A stretch of DNA of 45,927 nucleotides from JBHPFQ01 sp042571625. GTDB taxonomy: Bacteria; Patescibacteriota; Minisyncoccia; Portnoybacterales; UBA2143. Positions 9,729 to 18,948 of the stretch are shown piece by piece. The position numbers and the translations under genes are program-made. Position 1 is the first letter of the stretch. Each line of letters begins with the position of its first letter. The notes below the pieces were generated by a model. That model did not search any database. It saw nothing but the letters and a program-made list of their open reading frames with translations, and was not told the DNA's origin. The DNA lies in contig JBHPFQ010000003.1 of NCBI GenBank assembly GCA_042571625.1, forward strand, positions 1 through 45,927, written 5' to 3'.

Positions 9729-11114
9729 ATGAATATTTTATTAATTGAAGTAAAAGCTGCTTCTAAATATGCGCATAATGGATTAGCTTATTTATCTGGT
9801 TCTTTGTCATCTTGTCATAAGGCAAGGGTATTTGATTTGAACTTGCTTAAGTGGGATGAGCGAGAATTTTTAAAAAGATCAGTTGAATTTAATCCTGACA
9901 TTATTGGTTTTAGTATAAAGTCTTCAAATATAATAGAGGTTAATAGATTAGCTGTTTTATTAAGTGAAAAGATTAAAAAAGCAGTATTGGTTGCTGGTGG
10001 ACCGCATATAACTTTGGTAGGTGTTGATTTTTTTAATAAGATAGGAAGTCTTTTTGATTATGGTTTCATTGGAGAGTCAGAGACGAATTTTGCTGAATTT
10101 TGTGATAAGTTTTCTAATAATTACGATGTGAGAAATGTTAATGGTTTAGTTTACAATAAAAATGGGCAATGGTCAGTTAATTCTATTGAATATAATCAAC
10201 AGCTAGATAATATAAATTTTCCAGATTATTCTTCATTTGTTGGCATAGATTATTCGGTTATCCATTATCCTTTATTAACTAGTCGCGGATGTCCATATCA
10301 ATGTATTTATTGCTCTGTTAATAAGATAAGTGGTCGTAGGTGGAGGTATCGTTCTCCGCAATCAGTTATTTTGGAGCTTAAACAAGCTAAAGAGAAATAT
10401 GGTATTAAATATTTTTCTATATTAGATGATAATTTTACTTTGAATAAGCAAAGGGCAATTGATATTTGCGATTTATTAATTAAAGAGAATATAAATTTGA
10501 AATGGGGTTGTCCAAATGGGTTAAGAGCAGATTCATTAGACATAGAATTGGTTAGGAAAATGAAGCAGGCAGGATGCGATAGTGTTTCTATTGGCATTGA
10601 GAGCGGCGATAAGAAAATTTTTGATTTTATTAATAAAGGAGAAACTTTATATGATATTAAGATGGCGATTAATTTATTGAGAGAAGAACAAATAAAGACA
10701 ACTGGATTTTTAATTGTTGGGTTGCCTTATGATTCAATCAGAGCTACTAAAAACACTTTAAAGTTTCTTAAGTCATTGAATATTTTCGGAGGTTTTAAAT
10801 GGAATATGCTAGTGCCATATCCTAAGACTTTTATTTGGAGCTGGGTTGAAAAAAATGGCAGGTTTTTGATTGATTTTACTAAATCGCGCCATTTTAATAG
10901 GAATGGGATTGTTGTCGATCCGACATTTGAGACTATAGAATTTTCTGCCAAACAAAGAAAAAGAGCTTTTATTTTGGCCAATATTTCAACTGGCAATTAT
11001 CATATGGTTATGAGAAGGACGAATTCAAGATTTTTTTATAAGTTAAAGATTGTATTTTATATGTTGATATATAATCCTTATTTTCTGGTACAGAAAATTA
11101 TAGATAAATTATGA
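9729..11114 (+). CDS. B12-binding-type radical SAM protein (copy 1)
   Basis: The 461-aa protein has an N-terminal Rossmann-like region ending in the GGPHITL block typical of cobalamin-binding radical SAM enzymes, then the [4Fe-4S]-binding CxxxCxxC motif (Cys188, Cys192, Cys195 in TSRGCPYQCIYC), the SIGIESGD segment of the SAM barrel and a C-terminal tail ending in a PYFLVQKI-like helix. Related enzymes (BchE, HpnP/HpnR, Fom3 class) perform radical methylation or ring chemistry. The DxHxxG cobalamin motif is not evident, so B12 use is uncertain. It is one of four such genes in the locus and overlaps the next GT by 4 nt. Confidence 0.85.
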   Translation: MNILLIEVKAASKYAHNGLAYLSGSLSSCHKARVFDLNLLKWDEREFLKRSVEFNPDIIGFSIKSSNIIEVNRLAVLLSEKIKKAVLVAGGPHITLVGVDFFNKIGSLFDYGFIGESETNFAEFCDKFSNNYDVRNVNGLVYNKNGQWSVNSIEYNQQLDNINFPDYSSFVGIDYSVIHYPLLTSRGCPYQCIYCSVNKISGRRWRYRSPQSVILELKQAKEKYGIKYFSILDDNFTLNKQRAIDICDLLIKENINLKWGCPNGLRADSLDIELVRKMKQAGCDSVSIGIESGDKKIFDFINKGETLYDIKMAINLLREEQIKTTGFLIVGLPYDSIRATKNTLKFLKSLNIFGGFKWNMLVPYPKTFIWSWVEKNGRFLIDFTKSRHFNRNGIVVDPTFETIEFSAKQRKRAFILANISTGNYHMVMRRTNSRFFYKLKIVFYMLIYNPYFLVQKIIDKL

Positions 11115-12382
11115 AGATATTAGTATTATCAGAAAAATTTTTCCCTGATAATATTGGTGGTGCTGAAATGGTTGCTTTACGCTCAATTAAGGAATTGCAA
11201 AAAATGGGTCATAGCGTTTTTGTTATATCCGTTACTGATGAAAAAAATAAAGAAGGAAGGTTTTTTTATGATAAAATACTGATTTATAGAATTTATTCAA
11301 ACTTTCCTAAAGTTTTAATAAACTATATATCATTGCATAACTTTTTAATTATTCCAAAAATTAAGAAAATTATTTTGGATGAAAATCCAGATATTGTTCA
11401 TGCTCATTTAATTAATACAGCTATCTCTTATTATGTTTTAAAAGTGGCTAAAAAAATGGGTTGCTGTGTTTTTTTAACTGCTCATGATCATCAATTATAT
11501 TGTAGAGAGAAACAAACTAAATTTGATAAATATAATAATGGGATCCCAGTTAGGATAAAATATAAAGTTAATTGGTTTGATTCTCTTAAGAGTTTAAGAT
11601 TTGCCTACAACCCATTTAGAAATTTAGCCATTAGATATTATTTGAAATTTGTTGATAAAATATTCAGTGTTAGTAAGATCTTAGAAAGAGTCTTAGAGAT
11701 TAACAATATAAATAATATTGTTACTATTTATAATAGTATAGATTTAAGTGATTTTAAAGTTAGTTTAAAAGAACAGCATAAATTTATTAAACAATATAAT
11801 TTATTTAATAAAAAGGTTATTCTTTTTGGCGGCAGAATATCAAAGAGCAAAGGAGCGGAGTTATTAGTTGCTATTTTGGCTAGAATCGTAAAAGAAGAGC
11901 CAAAATCTGTTTTGATAATTATGGGGCGACAAGATGGCTTAGTAGAAAAAATAAAAAAAGACGCTAAAGATGCAGGTATAATTAACAATATAGTATTTAC
12001 TGGTTGGATTTCTGGACACAATTTAGCTTTGCCATTTTATTGTTGTGATTTATGCATTACTCCATCTATTTATTTAGATCCTTTTAATTTGACTAACTTA
12101 GAAGCAATGGCTGCTAAAAAGCCAGTGGTAGGTACCTGTTTCGGAGGCACTAAGGAAATAGTTGTTGATAATCAAACTGGGTATATAGTTAACCCTTTTG
12201 ATATAAAAGTAATGGTAGATAAAATTGTTGATTTGTTGAGGAATTCTGAAAAAGCTGAAAGATTTGGTTTGGCTGGTTATAACAGAGCTAGTATGTTTTT
12301 TAATTTAGAGAAGCAAACTCAAAAAATAATTTATTGGTATAATTTGTTTTTAGAAATTAAAATAAATAAGATGAAAAAATAG
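11111..12382 (+). CDS. Glycosyltransferase family 4 (GT-B)
   Basis: The 423-aa product begins ILVLSEKFFPDNIGGAEMVA, the usual GT4 N-terminal pattern, and has the donor-domain blocks ILFGGRISKSKGAELLV and SIYLDPFNLTNLEAMAAKKPVVGT. It is predicted to add a sugar to a lipid-linked oligosaccharide in the cytoplasm. Its ATG lies within the stop of the radical SAM gene (ATGA overlap), so the two are probably co-translated. Its 3' end overlaps the convergent flippase gene by 26 bp, with no terminator between them. Confidence 0.88.
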   Translation: MKILVLSEKFFPDNIGGAEMVALRSIKELQKMGHSVFVISVTDEKNKEGRFFYDKILIYRIYSNFPKVLINYISLHNFLIIPKIKKIILDENPDIVHAHLINTAISYYVLKVAKKMGCCVFLTAHDHQLYCREKQTKFDKYNNGIPVRIKYKVNWFDSLKSLRFAYNPFRNLAIRYYLKFVDKIFSVSKILERVLEINNINNIVTIYNSIDLSDFKVSLKEQHKFIKQYNLFNKKVILFGGRISKSKGAELLVAILARIVKEEPKSVLIIMGRQDGLVEKIKKDAKDAGIINNIVFTGWISGHNLALPFYCCDLCITPSIYLDPFNLTNLEAMAAKKPVVGTCFGGTKEIVVDNQTGYIVNPFDIKVMVDKIVDLLRNSEKAERFGLAGYNRASMFFNLEKQTQKIIYWYNLFLEIKINKMKK

Positions 12383-13592
12383 AGTTTGCTATATTAGTAA
12401 TAATGATAGCACAGATAACTCCAGTTATTCCATAAATTGGAGTTAAAATAAATAAGAGCGTAACCCGTATTATCGGGATGCTTAATTCAAGAAAATAAAC
12501 CTCTTTCTTTTTTATTTTTGCTACAAAATAGCTAGGTATTAATGTTACAGGAAATAAAATCAGAGATAAAGCAAAAAGCCTAGAATAAGGAATGGATTCT
12601 AGATATTGAGGAAAGAAAATTTGATAAAAATATGGAGCTAAGATTATATATATAATATAGATTGTTGTAGTGAAAAATATTGCCTTGATGATTTTTTTAG
12701 GCAGTGTTTTTTTTATTTTTTCTTCTTCTCCGCTGGAAAATTTTGGCATAGCAATAGCTCTAAGGTTTTGCAAAATATTAGTTATTTGGTTAACTGGTGA
12801 AATAGAAAATGCATAAATAGCCAGTTGTGCTGCACCTAAATATTTAAATACTAATATCTTATCTAGATAATTGGACATTTCAAGAATCATTCTTAAAAAA
12901 CTGAGATGTTTTCCGTACGTGATAAATTGTGGATCATTTTTTTTATTGGGAGGAAATTTTCTTAGGGTTTTGTGAAGAAAGTAAGTTCTTAATATTGTGT
13001 ATAGTAAAAAATGAGCTAGAACAATAAGAATAATATTTTTTGTTAGAAAAATAATAGCTATTAATCCTGTTGAAGTAATTATTCTGGCAGCAGAGCTGTA
13101 TTTGGCATGGATATTAAAAAGTTTCTTTCCATTAAGATAAGCCAAGTAGATTTGGCTAGATTCCATTAAGGGCATTGAGATTGCAGCAATTAAAAAGGAT
13201 AGCCCAAAAGTGAAATTGTTTTCTTTAAAGAAATAGCTAGAAAATATAATTGCGATTATTGAACCAAGTATACTCCATTTAATTTTTATTTTTATAGCAT
13301 CTTTTGTTACTTTTTCAAATCCTCTAGAAACTGCCAAAATAACTGCTGTGTCCATTCTGTTAAGTGCGCTAATAGCGAGAATACCAGTAATGGATAAAAT
13401 ATATTTATATTCTCCATAAGTTTCTTTTGGTAATAACCTAGCAAAAGCAATTGCTGTTAAAAAAGCACAAATAGAAAAAATTATTTGCCTAGAGCTTAGC
13501 CAAAAACTTCCCTTGACCAAATAAATCATATCTGTTTTTGTATATTTTTCAGACCAGCGAAGGAGTGAATATATTTTTTTTCTTGTCTGCAT
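12357..13592 (-). CDS. Wzx-like polysaccharide flippase (MOP/MATE fold)
   Basis: I start at the ATG at 13592 (MQTRKKIYSLLRW) because a promoter with its -10 just 7 nt upstream would make the longer ATG at 13676 lie outside the transcript. The 411-aa protein has about 12 hydrophobic segments and the N-terminal GSFWLSSRQIIFSICAFL..ARLLPKETYGEYKY pattern of polysaccharide biosynthesis/Wzx exporters (LP..YG motif). It should flip polyprenyl-linked glycan units across the membrane. It lies opposite the neighbouring glycan genes and overlaps the GT4 gene tail to tail by 26 bp. Confidence 0.82.
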   Translation of the reverse strand: MQTRKKIYSLLRWSEKYTKTDMIYLVKGSFWLSSRQIIFSICAFLTAIAFARLLPKETYGEYKYILSITGILAISALNRMDTAVILAVSRGFEKVTKDAIKIKIKWSILGSIIAIIFSSYFFKENNFTFGLSFLIAAISMPLMESSQIYLAYLNGKKLFNIHAKYSSAARIITSTGLIAIIFLTKNIILIVLAHFLLYTILRTYFLHKTLRKFPPNKKNDPQFITYGKHLSFLRMILEMSNYLDKILVFKYLGAAQLAIYAFSISPVNQITNILQNLRAIAMPKFSSGEEEKIKKTLPKKIIKAIFFTTTIYIIYIILAPYFYQIFFPQYLESIPYSRLFALSLILFPVTLIPSYFVAKIKKKEVYFLELSIPIIRVTLLFILTPIYGITGVICAIIITNIANSIFSSYLF

Positions 13593-13599
13593 ATATTTT

Positions 13600-13628
13600 A
13601 TTATAGTTATAATATGGCAAAAAAGCAA
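13600..13628 (-). promoter_or_regulatory. Promoter of flippase gene, leaderless spacing
   Basis: Read on the minus strand: TTGCTT (13628-13623), 17-bp spacer, TATAAT (13605-13600), then 7 nt to the ATG at 13592. Transcription should start at or next to the A of ATG. Confidence 0.6.
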
Positions 13629-13660
13629 GTTAATTGGTTGGTAAATATTTTTTAAAAAAT

Positions 13661-13690
13661 TTGCATAAATTAACATTTATGATGTAGAAT
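13661..13690 (+). promoter_or_regulatory. Promoter for small ORF and radical SAM gene 2
   Basis: TTGCAT (13661-13666), 18-bp spacer, TAGAAT (13685-13690), followed 8 nt later by an ATG at 13699. It is divergent from the flippase promoter. Confidence 0.5.
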
Positions 13691-13698
13691 AATAAAAT

Positions 13699-13866
13699 AT
13701 GAAAAAATCTAATTTTACTTTGATTGTATATTTATATAGCGATATGGTTGATTTTGACAAAAATTTTTATCTATCACAAAATGATATACAAGCAGAAAAA
13801 GTAGCAAATACTATTAAACATTTTTTAGAATATGAGAGTATTGTTAATCAATCCTCCTCGGCATAG
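13699..13866 (+). CDS. Small ORF overlapping radical SAM gene 2 (possible leader peptide)
   Basis: A 55-codon ORF (MKKSNFTLIVYLYSDMVDF start) lies 8 nt downstream of a good -10 and runs 35 nt into the next gene in another frame. No family is recognised and there is no signal peptide or clear membrane segment. Support comes only from the promoter-start spacing, identical in style to confident genes here, and from its filling an otherwise empty 130-nt leader. It may be a leader peptide coupling translation to the radical SAM gene, or chance. Confidence 0.4.
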   Translation: MKKSNFTLIVYLYSDMVDFDKNFYLSQNDIQAEKVANTIKHFLEYESIVNQSSSA

Positions 13867-15262
13867 CGAAATTGTTTCTGATAATCCACCATTTATTGAT
13901 GAGGAGCGTGGTTCTAATCCTCCATTAGGAATACTATATATTGCTGCTTATCTTAAGCGATATAGCAACCATCAAATATTCGCCTTAGATGCTCAAGTGG
14001 AGAAATTAGATTATGCAGAAAAATTCAGGATGAGAATAAAAGAAATAAATCCCGATGTAGTTGGCATTACTGTAATGACTTTTACTTTGATTGATGTTAT
14101 TAAAACAATTAAGATAGTAAGAGAAGCTGAAAAAGAATTATATAAAAAAATTGTTGTTGTTCTTGGAGGTCCGCATGCTTATCTATATCCAGAAGAAACA
14201 ATTTCTTTGAATGGGGTTGATTTTGTTATTAAAGGAGAAGGAGAAGTTCCTTTTTATAGATTGCTTAACGCCTTAGAAGAAAAAGAAGAATTTTCTAAGG
14301 TTCCAGGTTTGACTTATTGGCAAAATAGTAAAATTATTGATAATCAAGTTAGTGATCTTATTGATAATTTGGATGAATTGCCTTTTCCCGATAGAACGAT
14401 TTTGCCAATTGAGAAATATAATTCTATTTTAGGCAGAGATCATATTGTGACAACAATGTTTACTTCACGAGGATGTCCTTTTAAATGCGCTTTTTGCGAT
14501 CGGCCACATTTAGGTAAAAAATTTAGAGCAAGGAGTGCTCATAATGTAGTTGATGAGATTGAAGAATGTTTAAGGTATGGTATTCAAGAAATTTTAATTT
14601 ATGATGATACTTTTACTATAAATAGGCAAAGGGCGGTTGATATTTGTGATGAAATTATTGAAAGAGGTTTGGATTTTGTTTGGGACATTCGAGCTAGAGT
14701 TGACACGGTTGATGAAGAAATTTTAAAAAAATTGAAAAAAGCTGGTTGTATACGTATTCATTTTGGCGTTGAAGCAGGAACAGATAAAATTTTAAAGGTT
14801 TTGAATAAGGGAATAAATTTAAAACAAGTAGAATATGCATTTAAAATAGCTAATAAGTTAGGCATAGAAACTTTAGCTTATTTTATGATTGGATCGCCAA
14901 CTGAAACAAAAAAAGATATTTTGCAAACAATTAAATTTGCTAAGAAAATAAAACCAAATTATACCCATATTACTATTTTAACTCCTTTTCCTGCTACTAA
15001 AATTTATTTTCAAGCATTAAAAGAAAAAGTTATTAAAAATGATTATTGGTGTGAGTTTGCTAAAAATCCTGAAAATGGTGTTATAACTCAATATTGGGAT
15101 AAAGAATTATCTAAAGAAGAATTATTTTATCTTTTAGATAAATTTTACAAAGATTTTTATGGCAGACCTTTGTATATTGTTAAGCAGATTTTAAAGATTA
15201 GATCTTACAATGATTTATCAAAAAGAATATTGACTGGTTTAAAAATATTAGGATTAAAATAA
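13832..15262 (+). CDS. B12-binding-type radical SAM protein (copy 2)
   Basis: The 476-aa product starts MRVLLINPPRHSEIV, the usual opening of B12-binding radical SAM proteins. It has DVVGITVMTFT and GGPHAYLYPEE in the N-terminal domain, the cluster motif CxxxCxxC at Cys215, Cys219 and Cys222 (TSRGCPFKCAFC), IHFGVEAGTDKIL in the barrel and a C-terminal FYGRPLYIVKQILKI segment. Predicted chemistry is SAM radical-based, perhaps methylation. Its stop overlaps the following membrane-protein start by one base, implying one operon. Target unknown. Confidence 0.87.
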   Translation: MRVLLINPPRHSEIVSDNPPFIDEERGSNPPLGILYIAAYLKRYSNHQIFALDAQVEKLDYAEKFRMRIKEINPDVVGITVMTFTLIDVIKTIKIVREAEKELYKKIVVVLGGPHAYLYPEETISLNGVDFVIKGEGEVPFYRLLNALEEKEEFSKVPGLTYWQNSKIIDNQVSDLIDNLDELPFPDRTILPIEKYNSILGRDHIVTTMFTSRGCPFKCAFCDRPHLGKKFRARSAHNVVDEIEECLRYGIQEILIYDDTFTINRQRAVDICDEIIERGLDFVWDIRARVDTVDEEILKKLKKAGCIRIHFGVEAGTDKILKVLNKGINLKQVEYAFKIANKLGIETLAYFMIGSPTETKKDILQTIKFAKKIKPNYTHITILTPFPATKIYFQALKEKVIKNDYWCEFAKNPENGVITQYWDKELSKEELFYLLDKFYKDFYGRPLYIVKQILKIRSYNDLSKRILTGLKILGLK

Positions 15263-16233
15263 TGAAGAAAAATAAGATTAAAATATTTTTACAAATAATA
15301 GGTCCGTTAATTTTTATTTATATTTTATCCAAGATAGATTATAGACTTTTTTTGATAGAAGCTAAGTTATTAAAATGGCATTTTCTTTTATTCGCTTTTG
15401 GTTTAACAATTATGGAAGTTATAGTTAAATCGTTGCGTTGGCGTGTTATTTTAATGTCTTTAGAAATAACAATTTCAAGGATAAGTTGCTTGGGATTATA
15501 TTGGCTTGGCGTTTTCGCTGGGACTATTACCCCTGGTCGATTAGGAGAAGTTATTAAAGTTTATTTCTTAAAAAATAAAGGGCATAGCGCTTTTCGTTCT
15601 TTTTTTAGTATTATTTTAGACAGAATCTCTGATATTTTAGTTTTATTATTATTTGGACTATTTATCTCTTTATTTTTTCTAAGGAATATTGGTTTTTATG
15701 TATTAGTTATTGGTATTATTTTATTGATAGGTATTATTTTTATATTTTCATTAATAAATTCAAAAAGTTTTATTTATAAAATCTTTGGCAGATATATTAA
15801 AAAAATTATTCCAATAGATTTAAATAATTATAATCGTTTTAATTTTAGCAAATTTTGGAATGGTATCAAGCTGTTAAAGAAGAAAGAAATTATTATTTTT
15901 TTCTTTTATTTAGTTATTAGTTGGTTTCTTTATTTTTATCCTAGATATGTTATTGCTCAATCATTGCGATTAAAATTGTCTTTTATTGATATTGTTATTA
16001 TTTCTACTGTTTTATCTATTGTTTCTATTTTGCCTATTTCTGTAGCTGGAATAGGAACTAGGGAAGCAACAGTGATTTATTTATTTAGTTTATTCAAATT
16101 AAATAAAGAGACTGCGGTATTATTTTCTTTAATGATTTTTACAGTGAATATTATTGTTGTTTCTTTCGGTTTGATTCCATATTTAAAAGAATTAGTTCTA
16201 ATAAAAAAATTTAAATTAAATAAAATAACATGA
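15262..16233 (+). CDS. LPG-synthase-TM/AglD-like integral membrane protein
   Basis: The 323-aa protein has about eight hydrophobic segments and the two family hallmarks: GTITPGRLGEVIKVYFLKN (near residues 90-108) and LPISVAGIGTREATVIYLF (near 255-275). These define the UPF0104/lysylphosphatidylglycerol-synthase membrane region (PF03706), found in MprF flippase domains and in AglD-type proteins of glycan pathways. No MprF synthase domain is fused. It likely moves or binds lipid-linked substrates. It overlaps the upstream radical SAM gene by one base. Confidence 0.85.
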   Translation: MKKNKIKIFLQIIGPLIFIYILSKIDYRLFLIEAKLLKWHFLLFAFGLTIMEVIVKSLRWRVILMSLEITISRISCLGLYWLGVFAGTITPGRLGEVIKVYFLKNKGHSAFRSFFSIILDRISDILVLLLFGLFISLFFLRNIGFYVLVIGIILLIGIIFIFSLINSKSFIYKIFGRYIKKIIPIDLNNYNRFNFSKFWNGIKLLKKKEIIIFFFYLVISWFLYFYPRYVIAQSLRLKLSFIDIVIISTVLSIVSILPISVAGIGTREATVIYLFSLFKLNKETAVLFSLMIFTVNIIVVSFGLIPYLKELVLIKKFKLNKIT

Positions 16234-16308
16234 CAAAATTTATTTTCATATTTTTATCTAGGTTATATCGTTTAATTAGAAATGTTTTTATTAAAAAAAC
16301 TTATCTAT

Positions 16309-17694
16309 ATGAAAAAGATACTATTGCTCAATCCTCCGGGAGATAAAATATATATTAGAGATTATTATCGCAGCAAGATTTCTAAAAGTCGTTATTATTA
16401 TCATCCTTTAGATTTATTATATCTGAGTGGAAGATTTTCTGCTAATAATTTTAAGATATATTTAATTGATGCTATTGCTGATAATCAATCAGAAATGGAA
16501 ACATTATCAGCAATAAGAGATATTAATCCTGATATAATCCTATCGTTAATTTCTTCTCCTTCGTATAATCAGGACTTTAATTTTTTGAAATCTGTAAAAA
16601 GTTTATTAGTTGATTGTAGGTTAATATTAACGGGTGATGTTTGTCGCGATATGTATGATAAGATTATGTGTAATAATAATTTTATAGATGCTATTTTATT
16701 AGATTTTTCTACCGATGATATAATTAAATATCTTAATAATGACAAATCAAAAATCATATCTAATATAATTTATCGGAATGGAAATAAAATTATTTTTGGC
16801 AAAGAGGTACATGATCAGAGTATTTTTAATGTGCCTTTGCCAAGATGGGACTTATTTCATTTGGAAAAGTATAGCTTTCCTTTTTCTAAGAAAAAAAGAG
16901 TTGCTTCTATTCTTACAGATTTTGGATGTCCTTATCAATGTTCTTTTTGTTCTATTAATACTTTAGGGTTTAAATTAAGACCAATCAATTCGGTTATTGA
17001 GGAAATAGAATTATTAAAGAAAAATAATATGGATGAGTTTTTTATACGCGATCAATCTTTTGGAGCTAAATTTGATAGAACAATAGAGCTTTGTCAAAAA
17101 ATAATAGATGGGAAATTCAATATTGGATGGACATGTTTTTCTCGCGTAGATATAATTAAGGAAGATTTAATTAAGATAATGAAAAAAGCTGGCGTGCATA
17201 CGATTATTTTTGGCATAGAATCAAGTAATAATGATATATTAAAAAAATATGGAAAAAATATTTCTAACGATCAGATAAGAAAAGTCATTAGGTTGTGCAG
17301 AGAAAACAAAGTTAGGGTTGTTGGAACTTTTATTATTGGATTGCCAGGCGAATCCAAGGAATCGATACTAAAAACAATTAAATTTGCGAAAGAATTAAAA
17401 CTAGATTATGCTTCATTTAATATTGCAGCACCTACTTTTAGTAGCAAGTTGAGAACTGAAGCAATAGCTAAAAATTGGGTTGATAAAGATAATATAGAAA
17501 TGGATACATCTAAAAGTGTACCTTTATGGAAGAATCAGGAGTTATCAAATGAAGAGATATACAAATTGCATCGATATGCAATAACATCTTTTTATTCTGA
17601 TCCAAGATATCTTATTAGGAGACTTTTAGCAATAAGGAATTTTGGGGAGATTATTCGATCCATTCAAGAAGCTAAGTTTCTTTTTTTTGATTGA
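16309..17694 (+). CDS. B12-binding-type radical SAM protein (copy 3)
   Basis: I choose the ATG at 16309 (MKKILLLNPPGDKIYI), since the family starts with this LLLNPPG block; the in-frame ATG at 16282 would add nine atypical residues. The 461-aa protein has a diverged N-terminal domain (LTGDVC in place of GGPH), the CxxxCxxC cluster motif at Cys207, Cys211 and Cys214 (DFGCPYQCSFC), IIFGIESSNNDIL, and a C-terminal FYSDPRYLIRRLLAI segment. The loss of GGPH suggests weak or absent cobalamin binding. Its end overlaps the convergent aminotransferase gene by 23 bp. Confidence 0.85.
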   Translation: MKKILLLNPPGDKIYIRDYYRSKISKSRYYYHPLDLLYLSGRFSANNFKIYLIDAIADNQSEMETLSAIRDINPDIILSLISSPSYNQDFNFLKSVKSLLVDCRLILTGDVCRDMYDKIMCNNNFIDAILLDFSTDDIIKYLNNDKSKIISNIIYRNGNKIIFGKEVHDQSIFNVPLPRWDLFHLEKYSFPFSKKKRVASILTDFGCPYQCSFCSINTLGFKLRPINSVIEEIELLKKNNMDEFFIRDQSFGAKFDRTIELCQKIIDGKFNIGWTCFSRVDIIKEDLIKIMKKAGVHTIIFGIESSNNDILKKYGKNISNDQIRKVIRLCRENKVRVVGTFIIGLPGESKESILKTIKFAKELKLDYASFNIAAPTFSSKLRTEAIAKNWVDKDNIEMDTSKSVPLWKNQELSNEEIYKLHRYAITSFYSDPRYLIRRLLAIRNFGEIIRSIQEAKFLFFD

Positions 17695-18925
17695 AGAAAG
17701 ATTTAATAATTTTTATATTTTTTTCTACTTCAAGTTCTGGATATTTTGGATAGGTTGGTAAGATTATTGTTTCCTTAGCTGTTTTACTTGCTATTGGACA
17801 ATTGCGATGCCATGCAGAAAAACTAGGTAAATCAGCGCAGTTTTTTAAATGTTGAGCAGCTATGTCTCGATTATTGAACATAAGCCATTTTAGTATTTTA
17901 TTTCTTTCTTGATATTGTATAGGAAAAACCAAATAAGCGTTGGTTTTTTCGTTTGGAGGTAAAATTAATTCATCTATATTTTTTAATCCGTTATAATAAA
18001 TATTGGCTTTTGCTAATCTATTATTTCTGTTTGTTTCGACACTGTCTAGCTGTGCAAGAACTAATCGTGCTTGCCAAGGCGTTAAGCGAGATAGGTAGTG
18101 ATTTGGGATCTTGTCTTTGAGTTTTAAATCTAATTCTATTTCTACCCATTTATTAATCCATTTAATATTGCTAAGAAAGCCAAAACGAAATATCCAAAAA
18201 GTGATCAATTTAAAAAATATTGGAAAAGTTAATAAATCAATTAGTAATCCTTTTGAAATTCGTTTAAAAATAAATGCATTACTTAGATAGTTATATTTGT
18301 TTATTTCAGATCGTATGTTATTAATTAATTTTTTATTATTTGAAGCTATTGCGCCACCATACCAACAGTTAATATTTTTGTACATACCAAAGCTGTAAAT
18401 TCCTACGTCGCCTATTGTGCCAAGCATTTTACCGTTTTTATTTGCTCCAAAAGCTTGAGCTGTATCTTCAATTAATGGTAAATTGTATTTTTTGCAAATA
18501 TTTAGAATTTTTTTTGTCTTTGCGCTAATGCCGTGTAAATGAGTGATCAAAATTGCTCCAGTATTTTCATTAATTAATTTTTCTATTTTATTTGGATCTA
18601 TATTGCATGAGCTTTGTTCGATATCACAAAAGATTGGTACATAGCCGGCGCAGATGACCATATTAACTACATCAGCGATTGTATATGGCGACATAATAAT
18701 ACCTTTACCAGATTTTATAAGATGTTTTAGCGTGAGATAAATGCCTACACGTGCCATTGGTACACAAATTGCATCAGAAACATTTAATCTTTTGGCTAGA
18801 GTTTTTTCTAGCTTTTCAACGTCATTTCCTTTTTTTATTCTAAAGAAGATAAGACTAGTTAAAAAAGAAAAATAGCTATTAAAAGTTGTATATATTTTTG
18901 AGCGCGGATATGGCCCTGAAATCAT
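17672..18925 (-). CDS. DegT/DnrJ/EryC1/StrS-family aminotransferase
   Basis: The 417-aa product has the PLP-enzyme fold type I blocks of the DegT family: an N-terminal segment with AICVPMARVGIYLTLKHL, ITHLHG followed by LIEDTAQAFGA (PLP-ring Asp and Gln), and the Schiff-base lysine in YSFGMYKNINCWYGGAI. The usual GEGG after the lysine is changed to WYGG. Members aminate keto-sugar nucleotides. A GDP-perosamine synthase role acting after Gmd is possible, but the sequence is a diverged member, so this is only a hypothesis. It is downstream of the GT2 gene in a two-gene minus-strand operon (23-nt gap). Confidence 0.8.
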   Translation of the reverse strand: MISGPYPRSKIYTTFNSYFSFLTSLIFFRIKKGNDVEKLEKTLAKRLNVSDAICVPMARVGIYLTLKHLIKSGKGIIMSPYTIADVVNMVICAGYVPIFCDIEQSSCNIDPNKIEKLINENTGAILITHLHGISAKTKKILNICKKYNLPLIEDTAQAFGANKNGKMLGTIGDVGIYSFGMYKNINCWYGGAIASNNKKLINNIRSEINKYNYLSNAFIFKRISKGLLIDLLTFPIFFKLITFWIFRFGFLSNIKWINKWVEIELDLKLKDKIPNHYLSRLTPWQARLVLAQLDSVETNRNNRLAKANIYYNGLKNIDELILPPNEKTNAYLVFPIQYQERNKILKWLMFNNRDIAAQHLKNCADLPSFSAWHRNCPIASKTAKETIILPTYPKYPELEVEKNIKIIKSFFNQKKET

Positions 18926-18948
18926 GATTTTATTTATTTAATTACAAT

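Noticed and set aside
16230..16346. 38-codon ORF with ATGA overlap before radical SAM copy 3
   Set aside because: No promoter, no recognised features, and its end is only the shifted reading of the LLLNPPG segment; likely chance.
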